Positions 24,645-33,152 of a stretch of 53,140 bases of DNA are shown in pieces. Position numbers and translations under genes: made by a program. The notes beneath the pieces were generated by a model. The model saw only the letters and a list, made by a program, of their open reading frames with translations. It was not told the origin of the DNA and did no database searches. Source of the DNA: an uncultured Prevotella sp. (GTDB lineage: Bacteria > Bacteroidota > Bacteroidia > Bacteroidales > Bacteroidaceae). The stretch is taken from the NCBI GenBank assembly GCA_945830345.1, contig CALZYS010000003.1:1-53140 (forward strand), read 5' to 3'. Position 1 is the stretch's first letter. Each line of letters opens with the position of its first letter.

Positions 24645-27515
24645 TTATTTCCAATTTCTTATTGTTTCCTGCATGAAAATGGCATCCATTGTCCATGTGG
24701 CACAGTCATTTGTCCATAACGATGGTTTATGTGACAACGGAAGATTATTGAGCAGACTATCCCATGCAGCCTTAGCAGTAGGGGCATTGCCTTGCCATGC
24801 GGCATAAGCCTGCAGACGGGGTATTCTGAACTTATTGCGCTTGATTTCCCATGCTTTCTCTTTATATTGACCACAAAACAGTCTCCATAAATAGAAGAAT
24901 TGAGGGGCATCGATTGACAATTGGAGTTCGTTGAGAAGCTCAAATCCACCCATAATCGGCATAAGATGATTGGTGGTCTGCTCATCAGGCATGTCGGTAG
25001 ATATTACACCTGTCGCCGGATCATAGCCCAAAGCCAACGGTCCCTGGAAGAAATGGTGGGGCAATCCAATTATCGAGTTCATGCCTGCGAACAATTTGTC
25101 GCGATACGTTGTATCACCTGAGCGTTCCCATTCAGCGAGCCAGTTGGAGGCATATCCAACCCAATCCGGCCCTATCCTAAGTCTGGCTGGAGCAGAACAA
25201 GGATATTTTTCCCTTGGTTGGGCAAGGCGCATCGGGTCGAGGGTATAAAGCAGAGTATCTGCATCCGCCACCTCGTGCATGATGTCACCCAGTCGGTCGT
25301 CTGCCGTTAGATAGAATAGGAACCTGTTCCACCAAGCCTCGCTTATTCTCGACTCTTTGGCGCCACATCCCCAATGCACGACATTATGGCGACTGCCCAG
25401 TCCCGAATGTGGTCCGAAGTGATAGGTGTCAACCTCCGAGCAGTGGCGGGTCATAGCCTCAGCCATACGCCATATCCTGCTGTCGGCAGTGCGCAAAAAC
25501 TGATACCAGAACATCGAGGGTGAGGCCAGTTCGGTATTGTCCCAAGCATAGCCTCCCACGTCATAGCGCCATTCGTCGCGACTTGTGTCGTAGCCGTGCA
25601 TCACGTCTCCATAGTTGAAGAATCCATACCATCCATGTCGCTCTATCTCCCTTTCATAAAAATCCATGATACCGCCGAGTGTGCCTTCTATGATTGAGTC
25701 ACGACTATTCTCCATTATAGGAAGACTCCATATACCGAATGCCCTCTTGCGATGAAGGTATTCGGGAGTCGGCAGCAACACACAATCATCGTCATAGTCG
25801 GGATTGATATATATTATACTCGTGCGAGCTATTCCCCATGCAGTGCTCATCCCAGGCTGAACGTCCTCATAGGCATATTCCAACGAATGGGGAATGGTGT
25901 CGTAATGAGCGAAAGAGAAAGGCTCTGCCTCTGGAGAATAAAGACTGACGATGACGGAGGCTGAGTCTCCCCTTGCACCGTCAACCTGCAGTGTGGATGG
26001 ATAACTCTGCCAGAAATCCTTCAGTCGAAATACTGTTGAAGAGACACTGTCACCAATCTCTACCCTACCGCCACTTCTATTGCCTTCGATAGTGCCAATC
26101 CATGGACTGATGCTTGTAGCTCGCTTCCTGATAGAGTAGCCATTGGGAGACAGCTGACTAAGTCTGAAGCCGTCCCACTTGGCAATTTGTTCGAGAGTTT
26201 CAATTGTCTTGGGGTCTTTCTTCTCCATATCTATCGGACGGCGGGAAATGAGCGGTTGCACTGACATTCGGCTGCGGTCGTCAAACTTAACATATCTTTC
26301 GAAAGCCTCACCGTGCATTGGCACCTTGAAACGGATGGAAAGTTCCTTGAGTCCCTCTTTATTAAGTATGCTGTCAACCAACAGGGTATGCACAAATTTC
26401 ACTTGTTTGCTTCCTTTGTAAGTGTAAGCCCTTATGACAAAGTTGTCCCCCGTGAACTTATGCACAGTGGAAATGTTGCCCTTTCTCTCCACAACATGTT
26501 CCACTATAGGGCACACCATATTATTAAGCGTCACAGTGAATGGAGGTATAACGCCTTCTGCCAATGACACTTCGCACTTCTCCTTTGTTTTCCTATGCTT
26601 GGAATTCTTTCTGACGCCCACCTTTGAAAGAATGCATGAATCCACCCCTTGTGGGATGACCCCCGTAAAGGCTTGCCACTTAGCACTTCCGTCACTCCAC
26701 GATGCAAGTCTTCGGGTCTCCAATGCAATGCTTTCACCCTTGTCTGTCTTCAAGACAAAAGCGTAATCGTCATGGTTCACCTCACCTTGGTCGAAAGGAA
26801 CCCCAAAGGTAACAGCCCCCTGCCCCTTGCCGCCAATCCATTTCAGCACTATGCCATCATGGTCGGGATCAGAACAAGAATATCTGAAATTTTTCATTTC
26901 AGCATGGGCAAGTGTTGTCCTAAAACCAAAGTAGCCACTCTTTAATGGTTTAGGGTCAACGTAATCCACGAGACACTCACCGTCAATAATATATCTCACC
27001 CTGCCGTCAATAGCCTCAAGTCGGATATGATACCAATGGTCGGCCTTAATAAGATGCTCTTTATCGGTATATTCCCTAAGAATAATAGGTTTCAGCCACT
27101 CTTCCTCTACGGATGGGGCATAGCCTGTATAACGGCGGAAACGTGTCGTGGTGTTCCAGTTGCCACCATAGCCCAAATAATACATCTTCAGTGCATAGTT
27201 ATTAGCAAACTTTCCTCCATAGCCTCCGCATTTGTCAGCCATCCAGAAACAGTTGAGGTCACTCACACGGATGTTTCCCTTGTCATCCCGGAATTGCGGG
27301 TCGGAGACAATGCGGGCATCATATTCAATTATGGTGTTGCCCGTCATTCTGTTGGTATTCCATAGTGTAAGACCTTTTGGCGCAATAATTGTAGTCACGC
27401 CATCTTGAGTGGTGACAGATGACGAGGCATCCTCTGCCTCTATCCACCAATCGCCTTTAGCATTTGCCGAGATGCCAATTGCCGAAAGAAGAATAATTAT
27501 TAGCAGTCTTCCCAT
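24645..27515 (-). CDS. DUF6250 domain fused to PL26-like (PcRGLX/YetA) exo-rhamnogalacturonan lyase
   Basis: This 956-aa exported protein (signal peptide to about residue 19) has two parts. Residues about 22-213 are a concanavalin-like domain (FWMADKCGGYGGKFANNYALKMYYLGYGG, GRVRYIIDGECLVDYVDPKPLKSGYFGFRTT), which I equate with DUF6250. From about 222 the sequence fits the PcRGLX/YetA N-terminal RIFT barrel (AVTFGVPFDQGEV, RRLASWSDGSAKWQAFTG), followed by the middle barrel (IVEHVVERKGNISTVHKFTG) and a helical catalytic-type part (WYGFFNYGDVMHGYD, RHCSEVDTYHFGPHSG). PL26 founder PcRGLX is a fungal exo-acting RG lyase. The assignment is from remembered motifs, so the lyase activity is probable rather than shown. 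It lies 47 bp after GH105 and 2 bp before GH115. Confidence 0.78.
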   Translation of the reverse strand: MGRLLIIILLSAIGISANAKGDWWIEAEDASSSVTTQDGVTTIIAPKGLTLWNTNRMTGNTIIEYDARIVSDPQFRDDKGNIRVSDLNCFWMADKCGGYGGKFANNYALKMYYLGYGGNWNTTTRFRRYTGYAPSVEEEWLKPIILREYTDKEHLIKADHWYHIRLEAIDGRVRYIIDGECLVDYVDPKPLKSGYFGFRTTLAHAEMKNFRYSCSDPDHDGIVLKWIGGKGQGAVTFGVPFDQGEVNHDDYAFVLKTDKGESIALETRRLASWSDGSAKWQAFTGVIPQGVDSCILSKVGVRKNSKHRKTKEKCEVSLAEGVIPPFTVTLNNMVCPIVEHVVERKGNISTVHKFTGDNFVIRAYTYKGSKQVKFVHTLLVDSILNKEGLKELSIRFKVPMHGEAFERYVKFDDRSRMSVQPLISRRPIDMEKKDPKTIETLEQIAKWDGFRLSQLSPNGYSIRKRATSISPWIGTIEGNRSGGRVEIGDSVSSTVFRLKDFWQSYPSTLQVDGARGDSASVIVSLYSPEAEPFSFAHYDTIPHSLEYAYEDVQPGMSTAWGIARTSIIYINPDYDDDCVLLPTPEYLHRKRAFGIWSLPIMENSRDSIIEGTLGGIMDFYEREIERHGWYGFFNYGDVMHGYDTSRDEWRYDVGGYAWDNTELASPSMFWYQFLRTADSRIWRMAEAMTRHCSEVDTYHFGPHSGLGSRHNVVHWGCGAKESRISEAWWNRFLFYLTADDRLGDIMHEVADADTLLYTLDPMRLAQPREKYPCSAPARLRIGPDWVGYASNWLAEWERSGDTTYRDKLFAGMNSIIGLPHHFFQGPLALGYDPATGVISTDMPDEQTTNHLMPIMGGFELLNELQLSIDAPQFFYLWRLFCGQYKEKAWEIKRNKFRIPRLQAYAAWQGNAPTAKAAWDSLLNNLPLSHKPSLWTNDCATWTMDAIFMQETIRNWK

Positions 27516-27562
27516 ACTGTATTTTTCAATGTTGTATTTCCTTAGTAAGTCACAAATAACTC

Positions 27563-28876
27563 TTATTCAACGTAGAATATCGGTTTGTCGGTCTTTGGGT
27601 CAACAGGATAATAGTGGACGGCGCTGTCATTGGTCTTAATACAGTGTGAGGAGAGCATGGCATAAATCTCCGCTCCTGCCCATATCACGGGTCCATAGCC
27701 ATGGGCTGCATAGTTATTGACTGGACGATATGCATAGAAAGCCGGATCGAACGCAAGTCCTGTACCTACGCAAGTGCCCTCCACCTGACCACTCTTTGTG
27801 ATATGTGCAGCGACATAGTTCCAGGCAAGGAGGGTTTGTCCGATATAAGGTTCTGCCTCTATCCACCCTTTATTGATTGCATGTGCCAGACAATAGGCAT
27901 ATATCGCCGTACACGATGTCTCAAGATATGTGTCGTTGCGGTCGAGCAACTGATGCCAAGCCCCATCTGAAGATTGTAGTGCCATCAGTCCGTTGAGATG
28001 CTGTTTGAAACAGTCCATGATATAGGCATCCTCACGCACATCGAGCAACTCGCAGGCAGTGAGCAATGCCCAGCCGTTAGCCCTTCCCCAGAAGAACGAT
28101 GGGTGGTATCCCGACTCAGTGGGAGTCCAACCATGGCGGTATAGCGACTTATCCTTCACCCACATCTTCTCACGGAAAAGACGGAACTGACGAAGAGCCT
28201 CGTCATAGTCACCGTGAAGTGCAAGAGCCGGTATTCCCATAAACATGTCATCGAGCCATACGGTATTCTTTACAGGACGCAAGCGTGCAAACTGACCATC
28301 CGAATAACGATACTCCTTGTTGGCAATAAAGTCATAATATCTGTCTATCTGCTCCTGCCAAAGCTTGTCGTTCTTTTTCCCCTTCATTCCCTGAGCCTTG
28401 ATCATGGCGCAACAGATGGCACCGCAGTCATCAAGGGCGTCGGGAGACACCACCTGCTCCATCAAGACATCAATATCCTCTCCGTCATTCTTCATTTTTA
28501 TAAAACGTGGAGCTTGCTTGCACAGGAAGTCCATACGGTCGATGGCATACTTGGTGTAGCGTGCATCTCCAGTCACCTCCCCTGCCCTTAACATTGCCGA
28601 ATAGGTCACTCCCCACTCGTATGATGTGAGTCGGAAGTCTCCTTGTTTAAGGTGCTTTCCCGTCTCGTCGAGTTGGGCAAATGTGGTCTTGTCAAGATAG
28701 TCCAATATACGGTCGATGGATGACTTCACGTCTTTCCTGTCCGGCACTCCATAATTGTATTTATATGCCGGCTTCATCAGGTGTAGAGGTGTTGTTGCAT
28801 CATTTACCACATTCTGCGACATGCATGACAAGGGTAAGATTGCCATTAAGGCAGCGAAAGTGAATTTCATTGTCAT
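27563..28876 (-). CDS. GH105 unsaturated rhamnogalacturonyl hydrolase, exported
   Basis: This 437-aa single-domain protein has a signal sequence ending near SCMSQ; MTM or the second Met could be the start. GH105 features are a six-hairpin fold with NTVWLDDMFMGIPALALHG (putative catalytic Asp), FFWGRANGWALLTACELL, SSDGAWHQLLDRNDTYLETSCTAIYAY and NNYAAHGYGPVIWAGAEIYAML. It removes the unsaturated galacturonyl residue left by PL11 or PL26. It is the first gene of the four-gene operon with PL26-like, GH115 and PL11. It is a second GH105 in addition to the one fused to GH28, so the two may act on different substrate lengths or linkages. Confidence 0.92.
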   Translation of the reverse strand: MTMKFTFAALMAILPLSCMSQNVVNDATTPLHLMKPAYKYNYGVPDRKDVKSSIDRILDYLDKTTFAQLDETGKHLKQGDFRLTSYEWGVTYSAMLRAGEVTGDARYTKYAIDRMDFLCKQAPRFIKMKNDGEDIDVLMEQVVSPDALDDCGAICCAMIKAQGMKGKKNDKLWQEQIDRYYDFIANKEYRYSDGQFARLRPVKNTVWLDDMFMGIPALALHGDYDEALRQFRLFREKMWVKDKSLYRHGWTPTESGYHPSFFWGRANGWALLTACELLDVREDAYIMDCFKQHLNGLMALQSSDGAWHQLLDRNDTYLETSCTAIYAYCLAHAINKGWIEAEPYIGQTLLAWNYVAAHITKSGQVEGTCVGTGLAFDPAFYAYRPVNNYAAHGYGPVIWAGAEIYAMLSSHCIKTNDSAVHYYPVDPKTDKPIFYVE

Positions 28877-28915
28877 AGTGTTGAGTTAAAGGGTTATTAA
28901 TTTTTATTCTCGCTG

Positions 28916-28958
28916 CAAAAATACGAATATTTTATCAATTACGAACTATAATATTTGA
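28916..28958 (-). promoter_or_regulatory. Promoter of the GH105-PL26-GH115-PL11 operon with operator half-site
   Basis: On the minus strand TATTTTTG (28923-28916) serves as the -7 box. TCAAATATT (28958-28950) ends 26 bp upstream of it, the same sequence and spacing as at CE12. The second half-site 21 bp further out is not convincing here. Confidence 0.6.
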
Positions 28959-28985
28959 CTTTTACCATTACTTTTTATTTTTTTA

Positions 28986-31961
28986 TTAATCTATCCATTG
29001 CAGCAAGTCACATTCCACAATACGCAGTTCGCTACGCACCTTGTCGCCGTCCTTTGCCTTGAAGAGGTCAAGCTCGTTGGCTACTGGGGCGGCAAGCTCC
29101 TTGATATTGCCATACTTGTCAGAGTCGGAGGCTGTGCCTTGCAGTTTGATGGTTATGCTGCTTGCTGGCTGTGATGCGGCAAGGGGAAGATGAACGTAAC
29201 CCAATGACACGGGAGTCTTGCCCTCCCATACGAGGGTGTCGTCGGCGAATATCTGGAGAGGATACTCCCTCTTGCGCCATCCCGTCAGTTTGAGCACCAC
29301 CTCATCCACGCGGGCCTTCTCCGTAAGTTCATATCTGATCCATGCCGTTGACATCCTGCCGTCGTTCTTCCATTCTGTGTCCTCGCTGTCGTCGTAAGAG
29401 CGGATGGCATCCTGCTGGTTGCATCCCGCTGTGGCAGACTTGCACTGTATGGTGCGCTTGATGTCCTTGTATGAAGGAGTGGCGGGAGTCTCGTCCCTGA
29501 CAAACTTGAATGGAGCGTTTGCGGCATCCTTCTTGGCTTCGAGGGTGATGGAAGAGGCGGGCAGTCCGTCGCAGTTGACGTTTACACGCACAATGCCCTC
29601 TTCGCCTGTGCTTCTCAGAAGTACACGGTTTACTCCACATTCCAAGGGCAGCGACGTGGAGCGTATGCAGTTGGTGCCTTGTTCGTCCTTGCCGATACCG
29701 CCAATCCATTCTGCAGGACCCTCAACGGAGAAATGAAGCATGTTGGTGGCGAGGGGATTGCGGCGACCCTTGGCATCAAGAGCCTCAATCTCCAAAAGAA
29801 CCATGTCGGCACCGTCGGCCACGAGCTGGTGGTTCTTGATATTGCTGATGCGAAGCGATGCAGCCTTGCCTGTGGTCTCGATGCAATGCTCGGAGAGAGC
29901 CTTGCCGTCCTCATTGTATGAGATGGCCTTGATGTTTCCAGGCTCGTATGCAATGTTTTCAAAGACATGAAGGAAATGGTAAGCCACTGAGTCGCGACCC
30001 GTTTCCTTTCCATTGACAAACAGCTTAACCACAGGAGCGTCGCTCACTACATATACGGTCTTCTTGAAATCCATATTGCCGTTGTTCTTGTCACGGCAGT
30101 ATTCCTCATAGTTCCAGTGTCCCACGATATGCGTCATCGACTTGTCGGGAGTAACCCATCCGTTCCACATCACCTGGTGGGCATAGAACGCATCCTTGGG
30201 CAGACGCATGGCATCCACAACTCCCGACGTGCGGTAGTTGGATTCGCCACGGTTGTGGGTGTTGGTGTCGGAGAATATAATCTTCGTGCCACCGTCAGAC
30301 ACTCGCAGTCCCGTTCCCGGACGTTCCATCCAGTAGTCATACCATCGGCGCACCATCTCCACGGCAAACTGGTCGTTGTTCTGATTGTATGCCGAGGCGT
30401 CGGCATCCCTGTAGAGAGGACCGTCGCCGTGCTTGTGATAGGGATACGACCAGTCGTCCCAATAGCGGCGGAGAGCCTCGTCGCGGCAGTATTCCATAGC
30501 CCACACAGGCTTGCCCGCCGACTTGTTGATATATAGCATCTCGCCGCCGTATTCTGCACATGTCGCCTTGTTGAGCATCTCGCGGCATCCGATGGCACGT
30601 CCTCCGTGAGGGTCGTACTTGTCGCGCAACTGCTTCATCTCCATCTGGTGTTCCTCGCTAATGCCCTTGTTTCCACATTCATAGAAGAGGATTGAAGGGT
30701 TATTGCGGTTGTATATGATGGCATCCCTCATCAGTTCCACCCTCTGCATCCAGTGTCTTCCCTTCACGTCCTTCTCGGCGTCTCCCGCAGGCATTGCCTG
30801 TATGAGTCCCACACGGTCGCACGACTCGATGTCCTGTTTCCATGGACACACGTGCATCCATCTCACGAGATTACCTCCCGAGAGCACCATCAGCTCATTG
30901 CTGTAGTCGCTCAGCCATGCCGGCACCGACATGCCCACTCCGGGCCATTCGTTGGAAGTGCGTTGTGCATATCCGTGCATCATTATGACGCGGTCGTTCA
31001 GATAGGTCATGCCGTCGCGGAAGGCAGTCTTGCGGAATCCCGTCGTGGTGGTCTGCCGGTCGATTACCTTGCCGTTGACAGTGATGTATGTGTTCACGTC
31101 ATACAGATAGCCATATCCCCATGACCAGAAATGCAGTCCTTCCACCATCTTCTCCGCACTCACAATGCGTGTCTCGCCCTTGTCCAATGTAACAGGAGCC
31201 GAGGAGAAAGCAGACAGTTTGGAACCGTCGCGGTCAATGATTTCCACGCTATATACAAAAGTCTGTTTCTTTCCCGTCTCGTTCCTCACCTCCGACTCGG
31301 CATGTATAGTTGCCTTCCTTGCCTTCACGTCGTGGTTCTTGGCATAGACGTAAGTACCTGTTGTTCCAAGGGCGGAGTAGAGCGGGAGAGTCTGATAGAG
31401 GCGGTCTGTCACATGCAGTTTCACGTTTTTGGGCAGTCCGCCGTAGTTGGCGTTGAAGTTTTTGTTGTTCCACTGGAAGGACGCCGGACTTAGTGCATTA
31501 TTTGGAAGGTTGTTCCCGTCTTTAACCACCTCGCCGTCAGTAGGTGTCCCTTTTTCCTTGTATGCCCACGAGTTGTCTGTCTTCACTTCGAGGACATTCT
31601 CTTTCCCGACGCGTATGTATGGGGTGAGGTCGAATCCGAATGCCATCACCCCGTTCTCATGCAGTCCGATTTGCGTGCCGTTGAGGAACACCTCAGCAGC
31701 CTGTCTTGCGCCCTCAAACTCGATGAACACCTTCTTGCCCTTCCAGACCTTTGGAGCAAGGAAAGTCTTGGTGTAAGTCACCTCTGCGTCGGGCAGTTTC
31801 TCTATAGGCACCTTGAAAGCATACTCCTCGTTCCAAGCCCGGGGCAATGTCACTTTCTTGTCGCCAATCTTCCAGTCCGCATTAAAGTCCTGCGCCCTTT
31901 GTGCGAACGATGCCGAGGCTATGTTTAAGCCGGCAATGATTATTAAAGCAAGTTTTCTCAC
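28986..31961 (-). CDS. GH2-like enzyme with altered acid/base motif, exported
   Basis: This 991-aa protein starts at a GTG (an in-frame stop lies just upstream) followed by a signal peptide (to about residue 20, ASASFAQ). Domain order is GH2 jelly roll (KKVFIEFEGARQAAEVFLNGTQIG), Ig-like domain, TIM barrel, DUF4982-like region and a C-terminal discoidin/CBM32-like sandwich (VDEVVLKLTGWRKREYPLQIFADDT). The barrel strand that normally carries the GNE acid/base reads ILFYECGNKGIS, so the expected Glu after Asn is Lys; a Glu four residues earlier may stand in. The putative nucleophile strand (PVWAMEYCRDEALRRYW) keeps its Glu. I recall similar WEAGN-type GH2 relatives in Bacteroidetes without defined activity. 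It lies 27 bp after the 336-aa gene. The GH2 fold is likely; the substrate is unknown. Confidence 0.82.
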   Translation of the reverse strand: MRKLALIIIAGLNIASASFAQRAQDFNADWKIGDKKVTLPRAWNEEYAFKVPIEKLPDAEVTYTKTFLAPKVWKGKKVFIEFEGARQAAEVFLNGTQIGLHENGVMAFGFDLTPYIRVGKENVLEVKTDNSWAYKEKGTPTDGEVVKDGNNLPNNALSPASFQWNNKNFNANYGGLPKNVKLHVTDRLYQTLPLYSALGTTGTYVYAKNHDVKARKATIHAESEVRNETGKKQTFVYSVEIIDRDGSKLSAFSSAPVTLDKGETRIVSAEKMVEGLHFWSWGYGYLYDVNTYITVNGKVIDRQTTTTGFRKTAFRDGMTYLNDRVIMMHGYAQRTSNEWPGVGMSVPAWLSDYSNELMVLSGGNLVRWMHVCPWKQDIESCDRVGLIQAMPAGDAEKDVKGRHWMQRVELMRDAIIYNRNNPSILFYECGNKGISEEHQMEMKQLRDKYDPHGGRAIGCREMLNKATCAEYGGEMLYINKSAGKPVWAMEYCRDEALRRYWDDWSYPYHKHGDGPLYRDADASAYNQNNDQFAVEMVRRWYDYWMERPGTGLRVSDGGTKIIFSDTNTHNRGESNYRTSGVVDAMRLPKDAFYAHQVMWNGWVTPDKSMTHIVGHWNYEEYCRDKNNGNMDFKKTVYVVSDAPVVKLFVNGKETGRDSVAYHFLHVFENIAYEPGNIKAISYNEDGKALSEHCIETTGKAASLRISNIKNHQLVADGADMVLLEIEALDAKGRRNPLATNMLHFSVEGPAEWIGGIGKDEQGTNCIRSTSLPLECGVNRVLLRSTGEEGIVRVNVNCDGLPASSITLEAKKDAANAPFKFVRDETPATPSYKDIKRTIQCKSATAGCNQQDAIRSYDDSEDTEWKNDGRMSTAWIRYELTEKARVDEVVLKLTGWRKREYPLQIFADDTLVWEGKTPVSLGYVHLPLAASQPASSITIKLQGTASDSDKYGNIKELAAPVANELDLFKAKDGDKVRSELRIVECDLLQWID

Positions 31962-31988
31962 ACTAAATAATGATAATTAAGCAAACAT

Positions 31989-32999
31989 CTAATGATTAAA
32001 CAATGAATAGCTTGTGCATGTAATGCGACGGGCTTTAACATTCATGATGTTTCCCATATCAGACTCCTTCATTGTTACGGTCTTCTTAGGCCAGCCTATA
32101 GGGTAATATTCCCTTGATTCATATCCCCTTATATTCACATCATCCTTCAATTCCTTATCGAAGAAATCGCCTAAAGTGCCTGCCAATTTTTTCTCCTTGC
32201 CAAAACCCATAGATGACAATCCTTTTGCCAACTGGCCGGAAAACTTTTCTTTAGGAATAATGGTTTCCATAAGCACCATTGTGAAATAACCTGCATAACT
32301 GCCGTCTTCATTGTAGTCGTTGTCGGCAATATACTTATAGGTGACAGGGATTTCGCTCGATGTTGAGTCAACAACATTGTTTTCCCCTATCTGAACCTGT
32401 ATGCCGTGACTTCCGAAAAGCAAGTCAAGCTCCGGGAACATTCCCATTATGCCTTCTTCGCTGTTGAGAGTCTGTTCAACCATTCTTTTAAGATTCTTGG
32501 CTGTTTCCTTGTCTATGTTTTTATTGCCAAACGTATTATTCAACGCGGCCTTGGCCTTGTCGCACAAGGCTTTCCTGTTGGAGATACCTTTCAGTGTGCC
32601 GTATTCGTCGAGTTGCACAATCACTTTTTCTCCCTTTATGCTTTTAAAGAATTCTATCTCCGATAAAGATCTTTCGTTGCCCTCATCATCATCTATATTC
32701 TCGGCAATCATTTCAAGCGTGTAACCATTTTCGGTTGAATCGGTAACGACGATTGATATATTACGTGAAAGGGACTGAAGTAAGACTGTGTCTCCTTCAA
32801 CCGCTCTCGTTTCTTGAAAATCGTATCTATATGTCAGTGTGTCGTTCTTGTTGAAAAATGCTATTACACTAACTACGGTGTCCTCACTGAGTTCGCCTTC
32901 ATCATTGGTTTCATTGCTCTGAGCCACAACCTGTGAAACTGACAATGGCATCAAAGCCATACACAATACAATAATGCGAATTAATTCTTTTTTCATCAT
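31989..32999 (-). CDS. Exported protein of unknown function
   Basis: This 336-aa protein has a signal peptide (ending VSQVVAQ) and an acidic linker (SNETNDEGELSED). The rest looks like a mostly beta-strand protein (DTLTYRYDFQETRAVEGDTVLL, NISIVVTDSTENGYTLEMIAEN) with one helical segment (KALCDKAKAALNNTFGNKNIDKETAKNLKRMVEQTLNSEEG). I do not recognise it; the beta pattern is reminiscent of DUF6263-type exported proteins, but this is a guess. There is no lipobox. It has a standard promoter (33014-33045) without the operator and lies 27 bp before the GH2-like gene, which probably depends on the same promoter. It may be a housekeeping envelope protein rather than part of the locus. Confidence 0.7.
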   Translation of the reverse strand: MMKKELIRIIVLCMALMPLSVSQVVAQSNETNDEGELSEDTVVSVIAFFNKNDTLTYRYDFQETRAVEGDTVLLQSLSRNISIVVTDSTENGYTLEMIAENIDDDEGNERSLSEIEFFKSIKGEKVIVQLDEYGTLKGISNRKALCDKAKAALNNTFGNKNIDKETAKNLKRMVEQTLNSEEGIMGMFPELDLLFGSHGIQVQIGENNVVDSTSSEIPVTYKYIADNDYNEDGSYAGYFTMVLMETIIPKEKFSGQLAKGLSSMGFGKEKKLAGTLGDFFDKELKDDVNIRGYESREYYPIGWPKKTVTMKESDMGNIMNVKARRITCTSYSLFNH

Positions 33000-33013
33000 A
33001 CTTTATTTTTTTG

Positions 33014-33045
33014 CAAAGGTAATACTAAATATTCTAACGACCAAA
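33014..33045 (-). promoter_or_regulatory. Promoter of the 336-aa gene
   Basis: On the minus strand TACCTTTG (33021-33014) has a TTTG (33045-33042) 20 bp upstream, close to the consensus. No TCAAAwATT half-site is present at the regulon position. Confidence 0.65.
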
Positions 33046-33072
33046 TCTTTTCTAAGAAAAATGTAAAACAAA

Positions 33073-33119
33073 AGACACAAAGGTACAAAGTTATATAAAT
33101 ACTCTGTGCCTTTGTGTCT
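33073..33119. terminator. Inverted repeat downstream of the large PL11 gene
   Basis: A perfect 11-bp stem (AGACACAAAGG with CCTTTGTGTCT) spans a 25-nt loop, just after the PL11 stop codon on the minus strand. It lacks a clear T-run, so it may act as a transcript end-protector or a weak terminator. Confidence 0.5.
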
Positions 33120-33152
33120 CTGTGTTATTATCTGATTCGGAAAGCCAAGATA

